Of a stretch of DNA of 5,122 nt, positions 1 through 5,122 are shown one piece after another. The position numbers and the translations under genes were made by a program. This DNA is from Verrucomicrobiota bacterium. Lineage in GTDB: Bacteria; Verrucomicrobiota; Verrucomicrobiia; Chthoniobacterales; UBA10450. The notes beneath the pieces were generated by a model. It was not told the DNA's origin, did not search any database, and was given only the letters and a program-made list of their open reading frames with translations. The stretch spans positions 1-5,122 of the forward strand of contig QHOR01000289.1 in the NCBI GenBank assembly GCA_003219395.1, read 5' to 3'. How positions within the stretch are numbered: position 1 is the stretch's first letter; each line of letters begins with the position of its first letter.

Positions 1-300
<300 letters not shown>

Positions 301-440
301 TCTCATTTTCAGTGTCCATAGGGCCGATAAGGCCCGTGACCAGGTTGAAAATGATCCTCATGGTGAGGAGCGCGAAAGCGCGTCCTTAAACCATGAGATG
401 AAAGACCAAACAGCTTGCTTCGTTTCCTTGTCCTTCGCCG
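301..440 (+). other. 23S-5S internal transcribed spacer with hairpins
   Basis: This transcribed spacer of about 140 nt codes for nothing I can support. It holds a perfect 5-bp hairpin at 321-335 (GGGCC, loop GATAA, GGCCC). A longer stem-loop follows at 357-397: CTCATGGT (357-364) is fully complementary to ACCATGAG (390-397), and inside it a GCGC-GAAA-GCGC element (370-381) forms a GNRA-capped tip. Its last part (423-435) pairs with sequence downstream of the 5S gene, as described in the processing-stem entry. No tRNA gene is present in the spacer. Confidence 0.85.
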
Positions 441-574
441 GCCTGGTGGTTCTAGCGAGGAGCTTGAACCCGATCCCATCCCGAACTCGGCCGTTAAACT
501 CCTCAGCGCCAATGGTACTATGGCTTAAGCCCTGGGAGAGTAGGTCGCTGCCAGGCCTGCCAAGGACAAGGAAA
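423..574 (+). other. Precursor processing stem enclosing 5S rRNA
   Basis: Thirteen bases before the 5S (423-435, TTTCCTTGTCCTT) are the exact reverse complement of thirteen bases after it (562-574, AAGGACAAGGAAA). In the primary transcript they would form an uninterrupted 13-bp helix that brackets the 5S RNA, separated from the mature 5S helix I by only about 5 nt on each side. The complementarity is seen directly. A role as a ribonuclease entry site for 5S maturation (RNase III or RNase E type) is inferred from how rRNA precursors are processed in bacteria generally. Confidence 0.7.
441..556 (+). rRNA. rrf: 5S ribosomal RNA
   Basis: This is a complete 5S rRNA of about 116 nt. The ends form helix I (GCCTGG at 441-446 with CCAGGC at 551-556). 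The universally recognisable internal block GAACCCGATCCCATCCCGAA (467-486) is present, followed by the CTCAGCGCCAATGGTACT region and the 3' GGGAGAGTAGGTCGCTGCCAGG block. The length and order of conserved segments are those of alphaproteobacterial 5S. The mature ends could extend by a base or two on each side, since 440 and 557 can also pair. It is the last RNA of the operon in this window. Confidence 0.97.
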
Positions 575-602
575 TTCCTCTTTACGCGTCATGAACATGA
601 AA

Positions 603-635
603 ACGCCGCTTCCCTTTTGGGAGGCGGCGTTTTTG
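603..635 (+). terminator. Intrinsic terminator of the rRNA operon
   Basis: A 13-bp stem is formed by AACGCCGCTTCCC (603-615) and GGGAGGCGGCGTT (620-632), with one G-T pair and a TTTT loop (616-619). It is followed by a T run (631-635, then GTTTG) and preceded by an A run (599-604). It lies about 45 nt after the 5S gene, so it ends the rRNA transcript. The A run gives weaker potential in the opposite direction, but no minus-strand gene approaches from the right here. Confidence 0.9.
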
Positions 636-775
636 TTTGGCGTTCTTGTTTGTCGAGGGGCCCCGCGCGCCAGCTCCTGTGCCGCATTGCTCGCGGTTCC
701 GCGCCGCCGGCACCGTAGCCTTACTTCCGACAAACGCTGGAATTGTGCTCCGCTCGCCGAAGTGGAAGCCGTGCC

Positions 776-1339
776 ATGAAGCCTTTCTGCCAGCATCTGC
801 GATTAGCGCTGATCGCGATCTCCATTTCCTGGCCTGCGATCGCAATCGCGCAGCCGAAGCTGGAAATGCACCGCGTCGGAGTGAAGGCCGATGACGGCTC
901 GGGCTGGCATCTCGCCGTCTCGAGCAAGGGATCCTTCTCGGTCCTGCTGCCGATTCCCTTCAACGATTTCACGACCAACGACGCCGCGACCGGTGAGACC
1001 ACCTATGTGGTCGGCGGCAAGAGCTCCGAAGGCATCAAGTTTGCCGCCGTCGAGCTCGCGTCAAGCGGCAAGACGCCGCCGGATTTGGCTGCGATTCCGA
1101 AAACGCTCGCGGCGTCGCCGGCCAACAAGGTGTCCGACGTCAGCCGCAGCAACAAAGGCGATGCCGACGTTCTGACGCTGACGATGGCCAACGCCACAAC
1201 CACGCTTTACATGCGAAGCATCCAGCAAAACGGCGTGCGCTACACATTGACCATCGAATTTCCCAACGCCTACCGCGACCTGGTCGCGGCCAACAGGGAC
1301 AGATTCTTCGAGTCCTTCAAGCTCAAGGCGAAATCCTGA
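776..1339 (+). CDS. Exported protein of unknown function, 187 aa
   Basis: I do not recognise a named gene. The product begins with a Sec-type signal peptide: basic N-terminus (K2, H7, R9), a hydrophobic stretch at residues 10-24 and a probable cleavage site after AIA at residue 25, leaving a mature periplasmic or secreted protein of about 162 residues. The mature part shows GSFSVLLPIPF near residues 54-64, a TTYVVGG strand, a YTLTIEF strand and a C-terminal RFFESFKL. That pattern of short strands with a closing F-x-S-F-K-L resembles small PsbP/Mog1-like alpha/beta domains, but this is an impression only. There is no lipobox. I chose ATG 776 because it starts the signal peptide and has GGAAG (764-768) 7 nt upstream; the frame is open further upstream without sense. 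The gene lies ~140 bp beyond the rRNA terminator, so it needs its own promoter, which I could not identify. Confidence 0.82.
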   Translation: MKPFCQHLRLALIAISISWPAIAIAQPKLEMHRVGVKADDGSGWHLAVSSKGSFSVLLPIPFNDFTTNDAATGETTYVVGGKSSEGIKFAAVELASSGKTPPDLAAIPKTLAASPANKVSDVSRSNKGDADVLTLTMANATTTLYMRSIQQNGVRYTLTIEFPNAYRDLVAANRDRFFESFKLKAKS

Positions 1340-1477
1340 TCCGCAGCCGCGGCAAATCTGACCGGTTTGTGATCGAACGGCCCTGATTTGCGCCGTGTCG
1401 CGCTCAAAGTTCATTGATCGTTCAGGTCGATTTCCGTACGCCTTTCCCCAGAAGACACGAAACTGCGCCATGACCCC

Positions 1478-1483
1478 GAGGAG
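1478..1483 (+). promoter_or_regulatory. Shine-Dalgarno site fixing the start at 1491
   Basis: GAGGAG sits 7 nt before the ATG at 1491. It decides between that ATG and an in-frame ATG at 1470 (which would add the seven residues MTPRRSY): the upstream ATG would place this purine block inside the coding region and has no comparable site of its own. Confidence 0.7.
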
Positions 1484-1490
1484 ATCCTAT

Positions 1491-2090
1491 ATGCGTGACT
1501 TCGTTCGTCCCATCGCTGCAGCGCTCTGCCTGGCCGCCGCCCTTTCCGTCGCCTCGACCGGGGGCGCGTTCGCGCAAGCCAAGCAGCAGATGGCGCCCGC
1601 GCCGAAGCAGCAAGCCGCTCCGCCGCCGCAGGCCGAGCAGCCGCAGCCGATCAAGCAGATGGTGCTGACCGACAAGCAGATCGAAGGCGTGCTCGCGGCG
1701 CAAAAGGACATGGATGCAGTCACCGACAATATCCCGGACAACGCACCGCCGGATCCGAAGCTCGACGCCAAGCTCGACGACGTCGCCAAGAAATACGGTT
1801 TTGCCAACTATCCCGATTACAGTGCCGTGGTCGACAATATCACCCTGGTGCTCAGCGGCATCGATCCCGCCACCAAGAAATACGTTGGCACCGAAACCGT
1901 TATCAAGGCTCAGATCGCCCAGCTTACGGCCGACAAGAAAATGCCGGCCAAGGACAAGAAGGAAGCGCTTGCCGATCTCAACGAGGCGCTGAAGCAACCG
2001 CAGCCGGCGGTCGAGAACAAGGGCAATATCGACCTGGTCATCAAGTACTACGACAAGCTGTCGGACGCGCTCGGCGACGATCAGAACTGA
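1491..2090 (+). CDS. Exported protein of unknown function, 199 aa
   Basis: I do not recognise a named gene. The N-terminus is a Sec signal peptide (R2, R6, hydrophobic residues 8-23, probable cleavage after AFA at residue 28). Residues 29 to about 62 form a low-complexity linker very rich in Gln, Ala, Pro and Lys, ending in PQPIKQMV. The rest is charged and soluble, largely helical in character: a LTDKQIEGVLAAQKDMDAV segment, a DPKLDAKLDDVAKKYGF segment, an FANYPDYSAVVDNITLVLSGID segment broken here only by description, then Lys-rich TADKKMPAKDKKEALADLNE. The ordered part reads as a small helical domain that is probably periplasmic. There is no lipobox or C-terminal anchor. Codon usage is typical of the neighbours. 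It starts 151 bp after the preceding gene and ends 31 bp before a strong terminator, so it may be a single-gene unit; no convincing promoter was found. Function is unknown. Confidence 0.85.
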   Translation: MRDFVRPIAAALCLAAALSVASTGGAFAQAKQQMAPAPKQQAAPPPQAEQPQPIKQMVLTDKQIEGVLAAQKDMDAVTDNIPDNAPPDPKLDAKLDDVAKKYGFANYPDYSAVVDNITLVLSGIDPATKKYVGTETVIKAQIAQLTADKKMPAKDKKEALADLNEALKQPQPAVENKGNIDLVIKYYDKLSDALGDDQN

Positions 2091-2120
2091 CGCATTCTCG
2101 ATATCAATCGATCGGCGGAT

Positions 2121-2158
2121 CAAAAAAGAAGCCCCGGAGAAAATCTCCGGGGCTTTTC
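2121..2158 (+). terminator. Bidirectional intrinsic terminator
   Basis: A perfect 10-bp GC-rich stem, GCCCCGGAGA (2131-2140) with TCTCCGGGGC (2144-2153), has an AAA loop. On the + strand it is followed by TTTT (2154-2157). On the minus strand it is followed by TTCTTTTTTG, the complement of 2121-2130. It lies between the + gene ending at 2090 and the minus gene ending at 2179, so it can stop transcription from both. Confidence 0.92.
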
Positions 2159-2178
2159 GTTATTTCGATGCGTAGCGA

Positions 2179-3256
2179 TCAGGTGCGGGTGCGCATGCGC
2201 ATCATGAAGCTGTCGTAGCCGAGTTCGGCGACCTGGTTCCAGGCATACGAATCATTGCGGAAGGCGACCAGACTCTCGTACATCTTCTTGAAGTGCGGAT
2301 TGGACCCCGAGAGCTCGGTATAGATCTCGTTGGCCGCCTTGTAGCAGGCTTCCAGCACGTCCTGCGGGAACGGCCGCAGGATGGCGCCGGCCACCAGCAG
2401 GCGCTTCAGCGCAGCCGGATTGACGTAGTCGTACTTGCCGGTGACCCAGCTGAAGGTGTCGCGTGACGCCGTCTCGATCGCCGCCTGATAGTGTTTCGGC
2501 AGCCCGTTGAACTTCTCGGTGTTCATGACGTTGTGGCCCTGGCCGGTGCCTTCCCACCAGCCCGGATAGTAGTAGTACTTGGCGACCTTCACGAAGCCGA
2601 GCTTTTCGTCGTCGTAGGGGCCGACCCACTCGGCCGCGTCGATGGTGCCCTTTTCCAGCGCCGGGTAGATGTCGCCGCCGGCGATCTGCTGCGGCACGCC
2701 GCCGACCTTGGCGATGATGGTGCCGGCAAAACCACCGACGCGGAATTTCAGGCCCTTGAAGTCGTCAATCGACTTCATCTCCTTGCGGAACCAGCCGCCC
2801 ATCTGCGCGCCGGTCGAGCCGGTCGGAATGGCGACGGCGTTGTATGGCTTTAGAAGATCGTTGAGCATCTCGGTGCCGCCGCCGAAATGCAGCCAGGCGA
2901 TATGCGAGCGCGTGTTGAGACCGAACGGCAGCGAGGTGCCGAAGGTGAAGGCGGGGTCCTTGCCCCAGTAATAGTACAGCGCCGTGTTGCCCATCTCGAC
3001 CGTGCCGTTCCCGACGGCGTCGAGCACCTGCAGGCCGGGCACGATTTCGCCGGCGGCGAAGGGCTGGATCTGGAATTTGCCGTCGGTAACGTCGAGGACG
3101 CGCTTCGCAGCCGCCGTACAGCGTATCGAGCGCCTTCGGCCAGCTCGCGGCCAGGCGCCACTTGATCTCGGGGTTCGACTGGGCGATCGCGGGCGATGCC
3201 ACCGCGCTCGCGGCGAGACCGACGCCACTCACTTTCAAGAAATCACGACGTTTCAT
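2179..3256 (-). pseudogene. TRAP transporter substrate-binding protein (DctP/TakP type), frameshifted
   Basis: Intact relatives are periplasmic binding proteins that deliver carboxylates, often 2-oxo acids, to a TRAP membrane permease. The start at 3256 opens with a twin-arginine signal (MKRRDFLKVSG, then a hydrophobic stretch ending SPAIAQ near residue 26), and purine-rich GGAGGGAAGGAAG lies just upstream (3260-3272). Residues 1-49 run to LDTLYGG (3110). From 3108 the family sequence continues in another frame as AKRVLDVTDGKFQIQ and stays intact to the TGA at 2179-2181, about 309 residues. This part contains AQMGGWFR (2785-2808), the conserved Arg of KFRVGGFAG (about 2740-2742), a match to the arginine that binds the ligand carboxylate in this superfamily, and EWVGPYDD (2608-2631), whose Glu-Trp lines the ligand/cation site in TakP-like proteins as I recall. 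Read without correction, the signal-bearing frame stops at 2765-2767 after 163 codons, losing most of both lobes. Restoring 11 nt gives 362 residues, the usual family length. Either a true recent pseudogene or a sequence error; no DctQ or DctM gene is in view. Confidence 0.88.
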
Positions 3257-3654
3257 GCGCTTCCTTCCCTCCGTTGTGCCGATGCCTCGACGAGGGACAG
3301 CGATCTTGTGTCGCTTCGATCCGCCGACGGTCAGCGTTTGTTTTGTTATCTGAAACCTGGCTCCCGAAATCCCGATCGGAATTGGCGAAAACCGAAACCC
3401 TGAGACATTCCAGACTGCGCGCAGGATGGACAATTGGTCCCCGGGAATCAAGGCCATAGCGAGGGCACATTCGGCCTGATCCCCGCACAACGCAGCTGCG
3501 AAGGGGAGCATTGGCGGCAATATCTTGCACCAAAGTCGTAGGGCGTACTGCCCGGCTGGCCGGACGAGCACCGCAGGCGTCAGGCTGCCGCGGCGGACGA
3601 TCATCTGCTAGGGGAGAACGGTCCCGAATTTTGGGAAGGGTTGGGGTCTCAGCG
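3257..3654. other. Divergent intergenic region without a supported gene
   Basis: About 400 bp separate the start of the TRAP gene (minus) from the start of the SDR gene (plus). Both promoters would be expected here, but I see no convincing -35/-10 pair on either strand. The minus-strand motif GATAAC, from + bases 3344-3349, is a weak -10-like match without a matching -35. The + frame of the SDR gene is open back to a TTG at 3511 and the minus frame of the TRAP gene back to 3604, but the residues encoded there are Arg/Pro-rich and do not resemble either protein family. No tRNA, terminator or long repeat was found. Confidence 0.6.
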
Positions 3655-4635
3655 ATGGTTGCGATGGTTGCCAAGAAGGTCGTGGTCGCGGGCGCGACCG
3701 GTCTCGTTGGAAACGCCGCCGTGCGACATTTCGCAGGCGCAGCCGGCGTAGAGGTGATTGCACTGTCGCGGCGCAGGCCGCGCGAGTTGTACGGCGCGCG
3801 CCATGTGCCGATCGATCTCACCGATGCCGCCCAATGCGCCGGCGCAGCGAATGAACTTGCTGGCGCCACCCATCTGATCTACGCGGCGCTCTACGAGAGC
3901 CCGAACCTGATCGATGGCTGGCGCGATCAGCAGCAGATCGACACTAACGACCGCATGCTGCGCAACCTGATGGCGGCGCTCGAGCCCGCCGCCCCTGCGC
4001 TCAAGCACGTCGCGCTGCTACAGGGTACCAAGGCCTATGGCGTTCACGTCCGCCCGCTCACCGTGCCGGCGCGCGAAGGCCGTTCGGAAATGTACGAGCA
4101 GCCGAACTTCTATTGGGCGCAGGAGAGTTTTTTGCGCGAGCAGCAGGAGGGCAAGGGCTGGCACTTCTCCATCCTCCGCCCGGTCCTGATCGTGGGCCTC
4201 GCGATGGGCGGCGCGATGGACCTGATCCCGCCGCTCGGCGTCTATGCCGCGATGTTGCGCGAGCAGGGGCGTGATCTCGATTATCCCGGCGGGGCGCCGC
4301 GGGTGGGGCAAGCGGTCGACGTCGATCTGCTGGCCCGCGCGATCGCATGGTCCGGCGAGTCGAATGCCGCGCGCAATGAAGCCTTCAACGTCACCAATGG
4401 CGATGTCTTCTCCTGGGAAAACGTTTGGCCGGCGGTTGCGGACGCGCTCGGCATGAAGCTGGGCAGGGCCGTGCCTCTGTCGCTGGCGCGGGAATCCCGG
4501 AATTGGAGCGAGCCGTGGGACGAACTGCGGCGCAAGCACGGTCTCGTCTCGCCTGCGCTTGCCGAATTCGTCGGCCTCTCGTTCCAGTATGCGGATTACA
4601 GCATGCGCTACGGCCAGCCGGTTTCACCGAGATGA
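3655..4635 (+). CDS. SDR-family NAD(P)-dependent reductase, progesterone 5-beta-reductase-like
   Basis: The product has 326 aa and is probably cytosolic. It has an N-terminal Rossmann fold: beta strand VVVAG, then G13-A-T-G16-L-V-G19, the GxxGxxG nucleotide loop of extended/atypical SDRs. S38-R-R-R follows the second strand, which suggests preference for NADP(H). IYAALYE (75-81) is the fourth strand. Q123-G-T-K126-A-Y-G and N151-F-Y153-W-A-Q-E match the two active-site motifs of the PRISE group (plant progesterone 5-beta-reductase and iridoid synthase), where a Lys in the first and a Tyr in the second support reduction of enones. The ILRPVLIVG strand and a C-terminal substrate-binding part complete a normal family length. 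Substrate is unknown; bacterial members are mostly uncharacterised enone reductases or epimerase-like proteins. ATG 3655 is chosen because the fold starts about eight residues later; ATG 3664 is equally possible. GGGG at 3643-3646 is a modest ribosome site. Confidence 0.85.
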   Translation: MVAMVAKKVVVAGATGLVGNAAVRHFAGAAGVEVIALSRRRPRELYGARHVPIDLTDAAQCAGAANELAGATHLIYAALYESPNLIDGWRDQQQIDTNDRMLRNLMAALEPAAPALKHVALLQGTKAYGVHVRPLTVPAREGRSEMYEQPNFYWAQESFLREQQEGKGWHFSILRPVLIVGLAMGGAMDLIPPLGVYAAMLREQGRDLDYPGGAPRVGQAVDVDLLARAIAWSGESNAARNEAFNVTNGDVFSWENVWPAVADALGMKLGRAVPLSLARESRNWSEPWDELRRKHGLVSPALAEFVGLSFQYADYSMRYGQPVSPR

Positions 4636-4700
4636 TGGATACGGAAGCAATGTTCCGGAAATGGTTCGCGCAGGCCAAGGCGAGCAAGTTGTTGCCTTAA
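4632..4700 (+). CDS. Possible 22-residue ORF overlapping the SDR stop
   Basis: The ATG at 4632 overlaps the TGA of the SDR gene as ATGA, the usual geometry for translational coupling, and a second ATG follows at once. The frame encodes MMDTEAMFRKWFAQAKASKLL plus Pro and ends in TAA at 4698-4700. About 16 of 22 codons end in G or C, similar to the neighbours, and the peptide is basic and amphipathic in look. It has no ribosome site of its own beyond coupling, and I know no homologue. The stop shares three bases with the stop of the convergent minus-strand gene. It may be a chance ORF, the tail of a lost gene or a real microprotein; I consider chance at least as likely. Confidence 0.25.
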   Translation: MMDTEAMFRKWFAQAKASKLLP

Positions 4701-5122
4701 GCCTTCGATGCGAACGCCGCTTCCATCGCCTTGCGCGTCTTCACCGTGTCGTTGCCGGCGTCGAACGCGACGTCGCTCCAGCGTACGATGCCGCCATGGG
4801 CGACGTCGTTCTTGAGCTTGACACGATGGGCAAGGCCGATCGGCAGTGCGCCTGCCGCAAGACTCGCCTGCGCCGGCATCAGCTTGCCCCACACCGTGTA
4901 ACCGCCTTCGCCGTCGAGCATCTCGCCGGCGCGCAGGGCCTTCTTCGCGATGGCGACGACATCGCCGCGAAATCCCTGCGGCTGGCCGGTCGGCTCCTTG
5001 CGCAGCGCTGCGGACAGGATCGAGATGTTCAGCTCCAGCCCGATCAAATGATAGGGCTTGTACATCGCGGCATAGCGCCCGCTTAAGTCGGTCTTCAGCC
5101 CGTACTGCCTGAAGCAATCGGC
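4697..5122 (-). CDS. SAF-domain oxidoreductase, homoserine-dehydrogenase-like, C-terminal part
   Basis: The gene enters from the right edge, so only its last 141 codons are present, ending in TAA at 4697-4699. The visible part starts inside the protein (QYGLKTDLSGRYAAMYKPYH), continues with GLELNISILSAALRKEPTG and then GFRGDVVAIAKKALRAGEML, where the SAF-type fold begins, followed by DGEGGYTVWGKLMPA, the LPIGLAHRVKLKNDVA segment and IVRWSDVAFD. This combination is typical of roughly 430-residue proteins with an N-terminal NAD(P)-binding domain like homoserine dehydrogenase and a C-terminal SAF domain; the catalytic N-terminal part lies outside the window. Their exact reaction is generally not established, and no substrate can be inferred here. 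The ATG near 5065 is internal, since the homology continues upstream. The gene converges on the SDR gene with only 61 bp between stop codons and no terminator. Confidence 0.85.
   Translation of the reverse strand, partial: ADCFRQYGLKTDLSGRYAAMYKPYHLIGLELNISILSAALRKEPTGQPQGFRGDVVAIAKKALRAGEMLDGEGGYTVWGKLMPAQASLAAGALPIGLAHRVKLKNDVAHGGIVRWSDVAFDAGNDTVKTRKAMEAAFASKA

Noticed and set aside
1352..1391. Hairpin GCAAATC/GATTTGC after the first exported-protein gene
   Set aside because: The arms are only 7 bp with a 26-nt imperfect interior and no T run follows, so I do not call it a terminator.
1414..1442. Possible promoter TTGATC - 17 nt - TACGCC upstream of the second exported-protein gene
   Set aside because: The -10 match is poor (about three of six), and such matches occur by chance in this much sequence.
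1422..2123. Long minus-strand open frame (233 codons) opposite the second exported-protein gene
   Set aside because: It is a mirror of the GC-rich third positions of the + gene. The product is Leu/Arg/Gly/Val-rich without family features, whereas the + frame has a signal peptide and a good ribosome site.
2491..2971. Plus-strand open frames inside the TRAP gene
   Set aside because: They are antisense to residues clearly belonging to the TRAP binding-protein family and show no features of their own.
3100..3112. Programmed ribosomal frameshifting as the cause of the TRAP frame change
   Set aside because: The junction has no slippery heptamer, homopolymer or stop codon with a stimulatory element, and family residues are missing at the junction, which fits a deletion better.
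3428..3440. Short inverted repeat GGAC-AATTG-GTCC in the divergent intergenic region
   Set aside because: The arms are only 4 bp and there is no second copy or nearby promoter to support an operator.
3511..3654. N-terminal extension of the SDR gene from a TTG codon
   Set aside because: The AAGGGGAG before it is only about 2 nt from the TTG, and the added residues are Arg/Gly-rich and unrelated to the SDR fold, which starts cleanly after ATG 3655.

Overview
The window looks like chromosomal DNA from an alphaproteobacterium of the Bradyrhizobium/Nitrobacteraceae type. The rRNA sequence, the high GC content with strong G/C bias at third codon positions, and the flavour of the proteins (Tat-exported TRAP binding protein, several Ala/Pro/Gln-rich exported orphans) all point that way. 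The assignment is by recognition and was not checked by a search.

Layout. Bases 1-300 are the 3' end of a 23S rRNA gene, followed by a structured spacer (301-440), a 5S rRNA (about 441-556) and a strong intrinsic terminator (603-635). This is the distal end of an rRNA operon on the + strand; no tRNA follows the 5S. Two + strand genes for small exported proteins of unknown function come next (776-1339 and 1491-2090). A bidirectional terminator (about 2121-2158) separates them from a convergent minus-strand gene (2179-3256) for a TakP/DctP-type TRAP transporter substrate-binding protein. That gene is frameshifted near its 5' end: the Tat signal and first ~49 residues are in one frame and the remaining ~309 residues in another. 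A gene-free stretch of about 400 bp (3257-3654) holds the divergent upstream regions of the TRAP gene and of a + strand SDR-family reductase gene (3655-4635) that resembles the progesterone 5-beta-reductase/iridoid-synthase group. A possible 22-codon ORF overlaps its stop codon (ATGA). A minus-strand gene with a C-terminal SAF domain, related to homoserine-dehydrogenase-like oxidoreductases, runs off the right edge (4697-5122).

How the genes fit together. I see no single pathway. The rRNA operon end is a self-contained unit. The two exported proteins may be separate transcription units. The TRAP binding protein has no membrane subunits in view. The SDR and SAF-domain genes converge on each other with no terminator between them. 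I did not find a mobile element, CRISPR array, phage gene or clear undescribed system. The most notable points are the frameshift in the TRAP gene, for which the sequence suggests a specific 11-bp repeat-mediated deletion, and the tiny coupled ORF that shares its stop-codon bases with the convergent gene.
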